Below, piece after piece: positions 24,353 to 33,716 of a stretch of 64,000 nucleotides of DNA. This DNA comes from JAEZDC01 sp036676415 (GTDB lineage Bacteria > Bacteroidota > Bacteroidia > Chitinophagales > Chitinophagaceae). The notes under the pieces were generated by a model. The model made no database searches. It saw nothing but the letters and a program-made list of their open reading frames with translations, and had not been told where the DNA came from. Each line of letters opens with the position of its first letter. Position 1 is the first letter of the stretch. The stretch lies in NCBI GenBank assembly GCA_036676415.1, contig JAKFCX010000015.1, positions 1 through 64,000 of the forward strand, written 5' to 3'. The translations under genes and the position numbers were made by a program.

Positions 24353-26563
24353 TTAGCTGCCGAATCTCATCATCAAAATATCAGCAGGAAAGTATATCGT
24401 TTGCTGTAAGCTTGTTTTGGCTTGTGGCTTATTTGCATTTGCATCATCTGTTGCAGCTGCAGGCTTATACTTATAGGTGCTGTCAACTTTTTCCAGTTCT
24501 TTCTTCTTCCTGTCGAGTTCAATTCTTCTTTCTTCTATTTCTTTCTCTAACTGTTCTGAAGTTTTCTCGTCAGGCATATCAGTACCTTCTCCACTATAGC
24601 CCTCTTCCCTATGCTCTTCATCTTTATGTACTCTTTCAATTCCTGAAGTAGTCATGATGTAAGGCCTGCCGGTAGTGATTGAATAGGTTCTTTTGTCGTA
24701 AGACGTATTCCTGTTCCATCTGCCCCTGTCGAAATCCATATTAAACCAATCGTACCAGTCAAGGCTCTCATCTAAATATATTTTCCTGCCAACAGGAACT
24801 TCAATTACGATTGCCACACGCTGATCTCTGAACTTAGAATCTTTGGTGATAGTGAATCCTTTCTGAAGTGTGAGTACGCTATCAAGTTGTGTGATATCGA
24901 AACTGAGCTTTTGCATATTCTCCTCAGCTTTAGAGATCTTTCCACCTCTTGACACTTTGATCACATAAGCATGGTAAAGAGAGTCATCGCTTTTCGCCAC
25001 TTCCACCGTTACTCTTCTAATGAGCATTGAATCTTCATCTTTGGTAAGCATGAATATCTCATCATCATGGTCATCATCGAAAACATGGTAAGGATAAAAT
25101 TTTCCTGGTTCTTCACCCAGTTTTACAGTAAGGGTTTGGGTTGAGGGTTGAGTTATTGTAACCGGGAATTTTTCACTTACCTGTTTGCTGAAATTACCAC
25201 CGATGCCTGCAGCCAGACATATTGCACATACCCAGCCGAGGGTCCATAATCCTCCGAAGATCCATCCGAGATAATGCTTACCTGATTGTACCCTCATCAC
25301 TCTTCTCGTGATCCAGGTGATCAAACCGATAACCGGTAAGAATATAAAAAGGATGATGGTTGGCCATACGAGGAAGTTCTGCCAGAAGCCTTCCAGTAAA
25401 TAATCTTTCAGTGGTACAAAATCGAATCCTTTTATTGAACCGAATATGATCGCCATTAATAAAGCAAATGCGATTACACCGGCAACTACAAGAAAGAATG
25501 CTTTTATTAGAACACCTAACACCTGCAGGAACCTGTTTCCACCACTCTTGCCTACATTGGCAAACTCTACACCTACTCTTACACCCTGGTTTCCTACCGA
25601 TTCGCCAAATTCTTTGCCCCACTGTCCGGCTTTTTCGCCAACATCTTTACCCCATTTTTCTGCTCTTGCACCAAAACCTTTCAGGTCTTCCTGGATGGTA
25701 TTCTTAATCGTATTCAGATCAACTTTCTCACCTTTCATCTCCAGTTTTTCTGAGGCAGATTTTGCCTCCGGAATTACAGCCCACAGTATAACATACACTA
25801 TGAACAATGTACCGCCGAATGAACCAAATACTACAGAAGGAAATGGATCAAAATCCCAGAATGCATTTCTTAAGATAGAAGTAACAATCCCGATTACCAA
25901 TGGAAATGCAAAGATCAATCTTGGTATCCACACAGCTATATTAAAGTAAGCTGCCAGTCCACTTGCCACACCTGCAATCACTTTGTCTTCAGGATTGCGA
26001 AACAATCTTTTTCTTACCACGTTCCTTTCTAAAGAACGGCTTGGGAGTATGATCCAGAGAAGTATGTATAATAAGAAGCCTGCACCGAAACCACCAAAAG
26101 TGATGATAGCGAAGAGAATTCGAACTAAAGAAGAATCTATTCTTAAGTAGTTGGCAACACCACCACAAACACCACCAAGCATTTTATCAGTATCATCCCT
26201 GTAAAGTCTTCCCCTCGGTGTAGATTCTGATGTAGTTGACTGGTGACCGGCACCTGTACTGGTTCCTTCACTTCCCAACTGTGATTTTACACTTGCCTCT
26301 TCTGCTTCAAACTCTTCAGGTCGGCCCATGCTGGCGATAATGGCATTTACATCTTCGTCAGTTATAACTGAGCTACCCTTCTTTAATATCTCTGCAAAAA
26401 GTTCGGCAATACGGTCTTCTATATCGTTAATGATTTCGTCTTTCCCTTCCTCGTTTGCGAAGAACCTGCGAAGGCTTTCAACATACTGCTTCAGTATGTC
26501 GTAGGCTGCTTCCTCAATGGGAACCACCCTGCCCTGGAAGTTTATGTTTATTACCTTTTTCAT
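24353..26563 (-). CDS. PspC-domain membrane protein (double PspC)
   Basis: 736 residues. An N-terminal soluble segment (about 1-95) precedes two PspC domains in tandem: GRLYRDDTDKMLGGVCGGVA at about residue 117 and RKRLFRNPEDKVIAGVASGLA at about 185, each with hydrophobic helices. Two more helices follow near residues 335-420 and a soluble C-terminal half ends in a charged coiled coil (SEQLEKEIEERRIELDRKKK). PspC domains are linked to the phage-shock envelope stress response. Its start overlaps the PadR stop by four bases, so this is one operon, and the PadR protein likely controls it. Confidence 0.92.
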   Translation of the reverse strand: MKKVININFQGRVVPIEEAAYDILKQYVESLRRFFANEEGKDEIINDIEDRIAELFAEILKKGSSVITDEDVNAIIASMGRPEEFEAEEASVKSQLGSEGTSTGAGHQSTTSESTPRGRLYRDDTDKMLGGVCGGVANYLRIDSSLVRILFAIITFGGFGAGFLLYILLWIILPSRSLERNVVRKRLFRNPEDKVIAGVASGLAAYFNIAVWIPRLIFAFPLVIGIVTSILRNAFWDFDPFPSVVFGSFGGTLFIVYVILWAVIPEAKSASEKLEMKGEKVDLNTIKNTIQEDLKGFGARAEKWGKDVGEKAGQWGKEFGESVGNQGVRVGVEFANVGKSGGNRFLQVLGVLIKAFFLVVAGVIAFALLMAIIFGSIKGFDFVPLKDYLLEGFWQNFLVWPTIILFIFLPVIGLITWITRRVMRVQSGKHYLGWIFGGLWTLGWVCAICLAAGIGGNFSKQVSEKFPVTITQPSTQTLTVKLGEEPGKFYPYHVFDDDHDDEIFMLTKDEDSMLIRRVTVEVAKSDDSLYHAYVIKVSRGGKISKAEENMQKLSFDITQLDSVLTLQKGFTITKDSKFRDQRVAIVIEVPVGRKIYLDESLDWYDWFNMDFDRGRWNRNTSYDKRTYSITTGRPYIMTTSGIERVHKDEEHREEGYSGEGTDMPDEKTSEQLEKEIEERRIELDRKKKELEKVDSTYKYKPAAATDDANANKPQAKTSLQQTIYFPADILMMRFGS

Positions 26564-26931
26564 TGTGGTTCAGTTTTTTGGTTAAAGTTGGAGTTGGTGC
26601 TGTCAATTGGTTGAGTTAGTGCATGAACCGCATCAGCCAGTTCTTTCCAGGTTCTTTCGAGTTCCTGGTAAAACTCATGGCCTTTGTCGGTCATCAGGAA
26701 ATATTTCCTGGGCGGTCCGCTATTGCTTTCTACCCAGCGGTAGGTTAACAAGCCTGCATTCTTTAATCTTGTTAGCAAAGGGTAGAGGGTACCTTCCAGT
26801 ATATGAAGGTTGGCTGCTTTCATTCTTTCCACGATATCAGAAGGATAAACTTCTCCCTGCTGAATAATGGACAGGATGCAAAACTCCAATACCCCTTTCC
26901 GCATCTGGCTTTGTGTGTTCTGTATATCCAT
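26560..26931 (-). CDS. PadR family transcriptional regulator
   Basis: 123 residues. The winged helix is QMRKGVLEFCILSIIQQG, YPSDIVERMKAANLHILEGTLYPLLTRLKNAGLL with YRWVESNSGPPRKYFLMTDKG, the classical PadR wording. These are dimeric repressors responding to phenolics or, in this PspC pairing, to unknown envelope signals. It overlaps the PspC-domain gene by four bases. Two TACTATG-type inverted sequences at 27301 and 27378 upstream of the operon are candidate binding sites. A dispersed repeat copy lies in the 95-base gap before it. Confidence 0.93.
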   Translation of the reverse strand: MDIQNTQSQMRKGVLEFCILSIIQQGEVYPSDIVERMKAANLHILEGTLYPLLTRLKNAGLLTYRWVESNSGPPRKYFLMTDKGHEFYQELERTWKELADAVHALTQPIDSTNSNFNQKTEPQ

Positions 26932-26986
26932 AACCGGAGTTTTTATTTTTTTATTGAATCGGCTTTCTATTCTTTACTCACCGTTT

Positions 26987-27002
26987 GTTGCGTCGCACTC
27001 TT
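26987..27002 (+). repeat. Dispersed intergenic repeat, copy 5
   Basis: GTTGCGTCGCACTCTT, matching 16 bases of the type A arm, between the 62-residue gene and padR, apparently inside that operon. Confidence 0.7.
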
Positions 27003-27026
27003 AGTGCTTTGGGTTCTTTGATCAGC

Positions 27027-27215
27027 TTAAAAGATCAATCTTCTCTGAACTCTCATTCTCCTGTTCTTTTGAATTCTCCACAGGTCGGCCGTGCTAAAAG
27101 TTTTGCTGTTCTCCTGGTTAACATCAGTGGCAACGGTTTCCTTAACCTCTTTTACCATTTGGTTCATATGGTCGTTGCTGATTGAAGCAAAGAGGGTGTT
27201 AGTTTCTGTTCTCAT
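27027..27215 (-). CDS. Small basic protein upstream of padR, unknown function
   Basis: 62 residues from ATG 27215. The frame is open to 27281, but the codons before MRTETNTLF look unrelated. The C-terminus TADLWRIQKNRRMRVQRRLI is strongly basic and resembles the ending of small proteins I associate with Chitinophagaceae, an impression I could not check. It has no signal peptide or helix long enough to span a membrane. Location directly upstream of padR and downstream of the candidate PadR sites suggests the same transcript. Coding status is probable, not certain. Confidence 0.55.
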   Translation of the reverse strand: MRTETNTLFASISNDHMNQMVKEVKETVATDVNQENSKTFSTADLWRIQKNRRMRVQRRLIF

Positions 27216-27300
27216 AAAATCTATTTTAATGTGTTTGTGATCTGGTTTTTTGTTTTTGGGATTCATTCCCTTTGACAACACAAAGATGGGAGATTATTTG

Positions 27301-27325
27301 GTACTATGCAACACACAGTAGTATG
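27301..27325. promoter_or_regulatory. Candidate PadR operator 1
   Basis: GTACTATG at 27301-27308 and CAGTAGTATG at 27316-27325 form an imperfect inverted pair about 85 bases upstream of the small gene. The TACTATG half-site recurs inverted at 27391. Confidence 0.4.
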
Positions 27326-27377
27326 TTTTTTTTAGTAATCTGCAGACAATAGAACTTAAAATATTGATTATCAAATG

Positions 27378-27397
27378 TATAATGCAATACATAGTAC
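27378..27397. promoter_or_regulatory. Candidate PadR operator 2
   Basis: TATAATGCAATACATAGTAC: its complement reads GTACTATG then TGCATTATA, sharing the half-site of operator 1 with similar spacing. The region 27282-27504 otherwise holds no gene I can see. Confidence 0.4.
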
Positions 27398-27504
27398 TGT
27401 TCAAATTGATGAACGGTAAAATAGAAGGATGAGCGACAGCTGAAATTGATAGGAAACTATAAAAGTGTGAAGCAATAAACTCAAATATTTGCCAGAAGTC
27501 GGCA

Positions 27505-27532
27505 AAAAAGAAGCGGAAGGAGAACCTTCCGC
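27505..27532 (-). terminator. Terminator downstream of the aminotransferase gene
   Basis: GCGGAAGG (27513-27520) and CCTTCCGC (27525-27532), AGAA loop; on the minus strand TTCTTTTTTG follows. It lies ~150 bases past the stop at 27680; the sequence between shows no gene. Confidence 0.8.
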
Positions 27533-27679
27533 CGATAGTTTCAGGACCAAGGATGAAAAATGTACTTAATGAGAATAGTACTTCTTAATTCCTTTTTACA
27601 AACGCTCGCTATCTATACAATCGTTTAAAATTGCTGCTGCTTACCTGAATGGGATAGCTGAATACCTAATGCAGTTATC

Positions 27680-28828
27680 TTATTTAAAATGAATGAGCTT
27701 TTCAACTGCTTTCTCCAAGGTTTCTTCTTTCTTGGCAAAACAGAAGCGAAGCACTTTATCGTCTTTTCCATTCTTATAGAATGCAGAAACAGGAATGGTT
27801 ACAATGCCATATTCTTTTATAAGTCGTAAAGCAAAATCCTTATCCAACTCATCAGAAAGATGCGAATAACTGTAACACTTGAAATAACTACCACGACTGG
27901 TCATAGCTTTAAACGGAGTAGCTTTCATAAGATCTGAAAAATAATCTCGCTTAGCCTGGTAAAATGCAGGGAGAGAGAGATATGCTTCTTCATTAACAAT
28001 GTATTCGGCAATACCTACCTGCAATGGTGTATTGCATGTAAAGCAATTAAACTGGTGCACTTTTCTAAACTCTTTCATTAGCTCTATAGAAGAAATGCAA
28101 TATCCAAGTTTCCAACCGGTGCAGTGATATGTTTTGCCAAATGAAAAAGTAACGAAACTCCTTTCTAAAAGATCAGGATAGCGAAGAATACTGAAATGCG
28201 GGATACCATCATATATCAAATGCTCATACACTTCATCACTCAAAATAATGATATTAGTGCCAGCAGTAACTTCCCTCAATTGTTGAATATCATTTTCGCT
28301 CAATACACTCCCCGTAGGATTTTGTGGAGAGTTGATCATGATCATTTTTGTTTTACTGGTGATCTGCTGCTTCACTTCTTCCCAGGGAATAGAATAATCG
28401 GGATACTGCAGGTTGATGAGAACTGCTTTTGCTCCGTTAACTTCAATGTTTGGAATATAACTGTCGTAGCAGGGTTCAAAAACGATCACTTCATCACCAG
28501 GTTGTAATGCAGCCGTTAAGGCAGTATAGATTGCATATGTGGCACCTGGTGTAACAGTGATCTGTTTATCTGCATCTATAGCAGTATTATACAACTTCTG
28601 AACTTTCTCTGCCAATCGCTCTCTCAGTAAGGGTAAGCCATTCATGTGAGTGTATTGGTTAAAGCCGTTCTTCATGGCTTTATTAACCAAGTCCGTTAAT
28701 TCATCACTCATCTGGAAATCAGGAAAGCCTTGTCCAAGATTTACTGCATTGTACTCCACAGCCAATTGGCTCATTACAGTAAAGATGGTTGTGCCTACAT
28801 TGGGAAGTTTGGATTGCAGCTGTATCAC
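27680..28828 (-). CDS. PLP-dependent aminotransferase, methionine aminotransferase (YbdL)-like
   Basis: 382 residues, fold type I class I/II. Motifs: NLGQGFPDF, TPGATYAIYTAL, NSPQNPTGSVL, ILSDEVYEHLIYDG and the PLP lysine in TFSFGKTYHCTGWKLGY (about residue 235). The N-terminus SKLPNVGTTIFTVMS and overall wording fit the YbdL/kynurenine aminotransferase group that transaminates methionine and aromatic amino acids. The start is a GTG at 28828; no upstream ATG is in frame and the first residues already match the family. A TATATTTG element lies 17 bases upstream. Confidence 0.92.
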   Translation of the reverse strand: MIQLQSKLPNVGTTIFTVMSQLAVEYNAVNLGQGFPDFQMSDELTDLVNKAMKNGFNQYTHMNGLPLLRERLAEKVQKLYNTAIDADKQITVTPGATYAIYTALTAALQPGDEVIVFEPCYDSYIPNIEVNGAKAVLINLQYPDYSIPWEEVKQQITSKTKMIMINSPQNPTGSVLSENDIQQLREVTAGTNIIILSDEVYEHLIYDGIPHFSILRYPDLLERSFVTFSFGKTYHCTGWKLGYCISSIELMKEFRKVHQFNCFTCNTPLQVGIAEYIVNEEAYLSLPAFYQAKRDYFSDLMKATPFKAMTSRGSYFKCYSYSHLSDELDKDFALRLIKEYGIVTIPVSAFYKNGKDDKVLRFCFAKKEETLEKAVEKLIHFK

Positions 28829-28845
28829 ATAAAAGATTTAAGCCG

Positions 28846-28853
28846 CAAATATA
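28846..28853 (-). promoter_or_regulatory. Candidate -7 element for the aminotransferase gene
   Basis: TATATTTG on the minus strand, exact TAnnTTTG, ending 17 bases before the GTG start. Confidence 0.45.
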
Positions 28854-29105
28854 GCAGTGGGAGGTTTGTTTTTTAAAAGGGCCAGGGTGTTTAATAAGCT
28901 TTGGGGGAAATGGGGGTGTAATTAAGGCCTGCTACAATCGAAAACGGTACAGCAACATAGTAAGCAACATGGTAAAATAAAAAGGGATCTATCGTTATCA
29001 GTTACCTGATGTTTGCTTTCGATTACAATACAAATGTAGACCGTGGTTTTGACAAAGTGCTTAAAGCCAAATTGAAGTATTATTAAAAGGTGCTGAAGAC
29101 AAATG

Positions 29106-30398
29106 TTATAGCGGCAGCTGATTGCTTAACCTTCTCAGTTCGATCTCTGCAACTTTCGATGCATAAGAAAGATTTACCAGCCTGAACCCTGTTTCTTCAA
29201 AACTTCTTTGAGCTTCTCTTACTTCGATGATGGTGGCAACATTCAGATTGAATCGTTGTACAGTAAGATCAACCAATCTCCTTGATAGTTCATAATTCTC
29301 TCTTTCCTGCTGCAATTGTTGTAAGGTATTCTGATATGCCTGGAAAGCTCTTATTGCAGCATTATTGAGTGTGATCAACACACTTTCTTTCTGCAATTCA
29401 GCTGCTGTAGTATTAAACTCTGCAGCTCTTTTTTGTCTTTTGGTTGCACCACCGTTGAATATTGGTATCTGAACATTCAAACCAAGAAAAGGACCATAGC
29501 TTTGGTTGAGTAAGGTTAACCCTGCTGCATTCTGATTGCGGTTGAAATTATATCCGCCATTTACTCTAACAGCAGGATAACGTTGTGCTGCAATTTCCCT
29601 GGTGAGTTGTTCGTTTATTTTTATCTGCTGATTGGCTACCTGCACTTCAGGATGTTGCTGGATGTAAGCAAGCACAGGATCTAACAGCAATAAAGGATCT
29701 ACAATGATGCTGTCGTTGATGGTGAAAGATGAATCCTTTGAATCCATGATGTCCATGAGATCAACTTTAGCCTGGCTGAGCACTAATTGCTGTGCTGCTA
29801 TATTTTGTTTGATGGTATTTACATCGATCTGTGCCTGGAAAATATCTGCATTGTTGGCAAGGCCAACGTCTTTTCTCACCTGGAAAATATCTAATCTCTT
29901 TTGTGCAAGCTGAAGCGAGAAATTTAATGTGTTGAGATACTCATCCTGCCGAACCACATCATAGTAACTCACCATTACCTGTGCTACTACATTCTGAATT
30001 TGTGCGGCCAGCTGTGCTTCTGTAAGTTTTTGTAATTCGTCCAATCTTTTCTTTGTTGCTACCACTCTCCACCCGTTAAATACAAGCATACTGGCAGTAA
30101 CACCAATCTGTGTACTGTTTGATGCTGCACTGTTCCTGTTAATCTCCTGGCCACTATTCAGTTTCTGGTTAACAGCGGTAACCTGTTCCTGGCTGTTGAG
30201 TGTAGCATTTACTGTAGGCACTCCACCTGCAACACTGATATGATTGGTGACTGCAGCAACTTCTATATCTGTTCTTGCAATGGCAAGATCAAGATTATTT
30301 TTAAGGGCAGAATCAATAGCAGCCCTCAGAGATAATTGTCTTTGTGCAGACACTGAAGCTGATATAAATAATATTGCAATAAAAAACCACTTCCTCAT
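29106..30398 (-). CDS. TolC family outer membrane efflux protein
   Basis: 430 residues with signal peptide (residues 1-18, ending VSA-Q). Two repeated outer-membrane-factor halves are seen, each starting with an LxxAIxxALxNN-like helix (LRAAIDSALKNNLDLAIART near residue 24; LAYIQQHPEV near 235), with long Q/A-rich coiled coils (QQERENYELSRRLVDLTVQRFN near residue 370, read in two parts). It forms the trimeric channel crossing the outer membrane for the RND pump encoded just upstream (29-base gap). The 277 bases beyond its stop hold only a 25-codon frame that I do not consider a gene. Confidence 0.95.
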   Translation of the reverse strand: MRKWFFIAILFISASVSAQRQLSLRAAIDSALKNNLDLAIARTDIEVAAVTNHISVAGGVPTVNATLNSQEQVTAVNQKLNSGQEINRNSAASNSTQIGVTASMLVFNGWRVVATKKRLDELQKLTEAQLAAQIQNVVAQVMVSYYDVVRQDEYLNTLNFSLQLAQKRLDIFQVRKDVGLANNADIFQAQIDVNTIKQNIAAQQLVLSQAKVDLMDIMDSKDSSFTINDSIIVDPLLLLDPVLAYIQQHPEVQVANQQIKINEQLTREIAAQRYPAVRVNGGYNFNRNQNAAGLTLLNQSYGPFLGLNVQIPIFNGGATKRQKRAAEFNTTAAELQKESVLITLNNAAIRAFQAYQNTLQQLQQERENYELSRRLVDLTVQRFNLNVATIIEVREAQRSFEETGFRLVNLSYASKVAEIELRRLSNQLPL

Positions 30399-30427
30399 TA
30401 TCGCGTTATAGTTAGCTATTAATAAAA

Positions 30428-33400
30428 TTATTCTGTTATCTCGGTGTGTTTAACCTTTCTTGTTCCTGATATGTAAGTATACACTGCAGGTATCACAAAC
30501 AAGGTTAGTATCAATGAAAATAAAATACCACCGACTATAACTATACCAAGCGGAATACGACTTGTTGCAGCAGCACCTATACTCAATGCAATGGGCAAAG
30601 CTCCTAAAGCTGTTGCAAGACTGGTCATAAGAATTGGTCTCAATCGTTGAGCAGAAGCTTCAATAACAGCTTCTCTTTTAGCTAACCCAAACTCCCTCTT
30701 TTTATTGGCAAACTCAACGATCAGGATGCCATTCTTGGTAACAAGGCCGATGAGCATGATCATGCCAATCTGCGAAAAAATATTGAGTGTTTGACCAAAA
30801 ACCCAAAGACTTAATAAAGCTCCTGCAAGTGCTAATGGAACCGTGATCATGATGGTAAACGGATCACGAAAGCTTTCAAATTGTGCGGCAAGCACGAGAT
30901 AGATCAACACCAATGCCAGCATGAATGCAAAAGCAGTGTTAGATGAGCTTTCTGCGTAATCTCTTGAAGGACCACCGAGAGATGTCTGGAAAGTATCATC
31001 CAGTAACCTGTCTCCAATTGCTCTCATTGCTTCCACACCATCACCAATTGTTTTACCATCGGCAAGTGATGCAGAAATGGTAGCTGCACGAAAACGATTG
31101 TAGTGATATAACGTTGGAGGATTGGATGTTTCCCTGATATTCACCACGGCACTTAATGGAATATTCTGGTTCTGGTTGTTCCGTACATACAACTGCGAAA
31201 TGTCTGTAGGTGTTTGCCGGTCTTTTAATTCAACCTGCGAGATCACTTCGTATTGTCGTCCATTAGAAGTGTAATAACCAACCCTTCTACCACTGAATGC
31301 ACTTTGCACTACTTCTGCCACATCACCGATTGATAAACCTAGATCCCTTGCTTTCATTCTATCAATAGTAAGCTCCAGTTCAGGCTTGTTGAATTTAAGA
31401 TTCACATCCACATTATTGAACGTTGGGTCTTTTTTTGCTTCTTCCAGGAATTTCGGAACAACTTCTTTAATCTTACTGAATTCAAGGTTCTGTAAAATGA
31501 ATTGTACGGGTAACGATCCTCTTGAACCCAATCCAACTGAAATCGTCTGTTCTTCAATGGCGAATACCCTGACTTCATTAAATCGCGAAAGTTTTTTGTT
31601 CATCTCCTTCACAATATCACTCTGGCTTCTATCTCTTTCCCCTGGATCAACCAATCCCATTCGTGCAAAACCGGAGTTTAAACCGGAAGAACCAAATCCG
31701 GGTACAGCAGCAAAAGTGAATGTTCGTTCCGGAACAGAGTCGTATAGAAAGTCAACCAACCTGGAACCAACGCTGGACATGTATTCATAGCTGGCACCTT
31801 CAGGTCCACTGATCTGAAAACGAACACTGCTCTTATCTTCCATCGGGGCTATTTCACTTGGCAGGTCCTTTCCAATAAAATATATAATTGCACCACAAAC
31901 TCCAATAACCACCCAGGCCATCCATCTCACTCTTAAAAATCCTTTCAGCATCCGGAGATATCCGTTTTCCATTCCACGGAAGATGAATTCTGTTTTCTCG
32001 TAAAACTTACCATGGCTATGTACATGAGTTCCTTTCTTCTTTCTTGTAAGTAATACATTTAATACCGGTGTGATCGTAAGCGATACAAATGCAGAGATCA
32101 AAACTGCAGCACTTACAACCACTCCAAACTCACGGAATAAACTTCCAACAAATCCTTCAAGAAATATTACCGGAAGAAACACAACAGCAAGTGTAATAGA
32201 GGTTGATACTACGGCGAAAAATATTTCCCGGCTTCCTTCCAGGGCTGCTTTCCTGATCGGCAATCCCTGTTCAAGTTTCCGAAATATATTTTCTGTTACA
32301 ACAATTCCATCATCAACCACAAGACCTGTTGCCAATACTATACCCAGTAGCGTAAGTACATTCACAGAAAAGCCTGCAATATACATGATGAAGAATGTGG
32401 CTACCAGTGAAATGGGAATATCTATCAACGGACGAATGGCAATCCTGAAATTGCGGAAGAAGAAAAGGATCACCAACACAACCAGGCTGAATGCAATAAG
32501 CAATGTTTCTTCTACTTCACTAATGGCTCTTCTTACATTCTGTGTTGTATCGATTAATATCGTCAATTCAACATCACTTTTATCTGATTTTTCGAGTTCT
32601 GCCAAACGCTTATTGAATTCATCCGATATCTCGATATAGTTTGCACCGGGTTGTGGAATGATGGCAAGACCCACTGCATTCAAGCCGTTTAATTTCCAGC
32701 TGAACTCTTCGTTTTGCGGACCAATCTCTACTTTGGCAACATCACCTAAACGAACAATCCCTGTAGAGTCCTGCCGAAGTATCAATTCCCTGAACTGTGC
32801 TTCAGTTGATAGCCGACCAAGTGTTCTGATGGTGAGCTCCGTATTATTTCCATAAATCTTACCGGAAGGAATTTCAACGTTTTCTCTGGCCAAGCCTGTA
32901 CTTACATCACGAAAAGAAATATTATATGAATTGAGTTTATCAGGATCAATCCATATCCTCATCGAAGGTCTTTTCTGACCGAAAATATTTACTCCACTTA
33001 CCTGTGGAATTGTCTGGAAACGTTCCAGCAAAACATTCTCTGCATAATCACTCAATTCCATCAAACCTTTACTCGGACTTTGTGCTGCAAGCAGAATAAT
33101 AAAATCACTGTTTGCATCGGCCTTGCTTACGACAGGAGCTGCATCAATATCTTCCGGCAATTGTCTTTGAGCCTGGCTCACTTTATCACGCACATCATTG
33201 GCAGCAGCTTCAAGATCTGCATCCAGTTCAAACTCAACTGTTATGTTACTGCTACTCTGAGAACTTGATGAAGAGATCGTTCTGATACCTGGAATTCCAT
33301 TGATGGCTTTTTCCAAAGGTTCGGTGATCTGCGTTTCTATAATATCTGAATTGGCACCTGTATAGGTGGTTCTTACGTTTACGATCGGTGGATCGATTGC

Positions 33401-33514
33401 AGGATATTCTCTTACTGCGAGAAATGTATATCCTACAATACCAAACAGCAGGATGAGTATATTCATCACCGTTGCAAGCACCGGTCTTTTTAGTGATAAT
33501 TCTGAAATATTCAT
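30428..33514 (-). CDS. RND multidrug efflux permease, HAE1/AcrB type
   Basis: 1028 residues, full length. The opening MNISELSLKRPVLATVMNIL is the usual inner-membrane start; REYPAIDPPIVNV, the periplasmic porter domain, and the proton-relay aspartates in LATGLVVDDGIVVTENIF (about residue 405) are intact, as is the second six-helix block ending GGILFSLILTLFVIPAVY. It exports hydrophobic drugs or lipids driven by protons, with the adaptor gene upstream and the TolC gene downstream. The 200-base gap to the adaptor gene is unusual for such an operon and carries the complete repeat at 33591-33661. Confidence 0.96.
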   Translation of the reverse strand: MNISELSLKRPVLATVMNILILLFGIVGYTFLAVREYPAIDPPIVNVRTTYTGANSDIIETQITEPLEKAINGIPGIRTISSSSSQSSSNITVEFELDADLEAAANDVRDKVSQAQRQLPEDIDAAPVVSKADANSDFIILLAAQSPSKGLMELSDYAENVLLERFQTIPQVSGVNIFGQKRPSMRIWIDPDKLNSYNISFRDVSTGLARENVEIPSGKIYGNNTELTIRTLGRLSTEAQFRELILRQDSTGIVRLGDVAKVEIGPQNEEFSWKLNGLNAVGLAIIPQPGANYIEISDEFNKRLAELEKSDKSDVELTILIDTTQNVRRAISEVEETLLIAFSLVVLVILFFFRNFRIAIRPLIDIPISLVATFFIMYIAGFSVNVLTLLGIVLATGLVVDDGIVVTENIFRKLEQGLPIRKAALEGSREIFFAVVSTSITLAVVFLPVIFLEGFVGSLFREFGVVVSAAVLISAFVSLTITPVLNVLLTRKKKGTHVHSHGKFYEKTEFIFRGMENGYLRMLKGFLRVRWMAWVVIGVCGAIIYFIGKDLPSEIAPMEDKSSVRFQISGPEGASYEYMSSVGSRLVDFLYDSVPERTFTFAAVPGFGSSGLNSGFARMGLVDPGERDRSQSDIVKEMNKKLSRFNEVRVFAIEEQTISVGLGSRGSLPVQFILQNLEFSKIKEVVPKFLEEAKKDPTFNNVDVNLKFNKPELELTIDRMKARDLGLSIGDVAEVVQSAFSGRRVGYYTSNGRQYEVISQVELKDRQTPTDISQLYVRNNQNQNIPLSAVVNIRETSNPPTLYHYNRFRAATISASLADGKTIGDGVEAMRAIGDRLLDDTFQTSLGGPSRDYAESSSNTAFAFMLALVLIYLVLAAQFESFRDPFTIMITVPLALAGALLSLWVFGQTLNIFSQIGMIMLIGLVTKNGILIVEFANKKREFGLAKREAVIEASAQRLRPILMTSLATALGALPIALSIGAAATSRIPLGIVIVGGILFSLILTLFVIPAVYTYISGTRKVKHTEITE

Positions 33515-33590
33515 CGGTTAGTCCTCAGATGATGCTTTAAAAAATCTTTCTTTTATTATAATTCAAGCAATCGAATTTCAATTGAACATT

Positions 33591-33661
33591 GTTGCGTCGC
33601 ACTCTTGTACCGGATGAGCGTTGCTCAGCATTGTTCTGGACGTACAAGTGAGTGACACAAC
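33591..33661. repeat. Dispersed repeat, complete two-arm copy 6
   Basis: Type A arm GTTGCGTCGCACTCTTGTAC (33591-33610) faces a reversed type B arm GTACAAGTGAGTGACACAAC (33642-33661). The 31-base centre contains a small GAGC-GTT-GCTC hairpin. Arms match at 15 of 20 pairs, so the whole can form a long stem-loop. Confidence 0.85.
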
Positions 33662-33716
33662 CAACGACAAAAAAAGATATGAAGCTGGTAAACCATCCAA
33701 TCTTACATCGGTTTAA

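Noticed and set aside
29010..29087. A 25-codon plus-strand frame (starts MFAFDYNTNVDRGF)
   Set aside because: Short, no recognisable relatives by eye and no clear promoter; at most a gene remnant.
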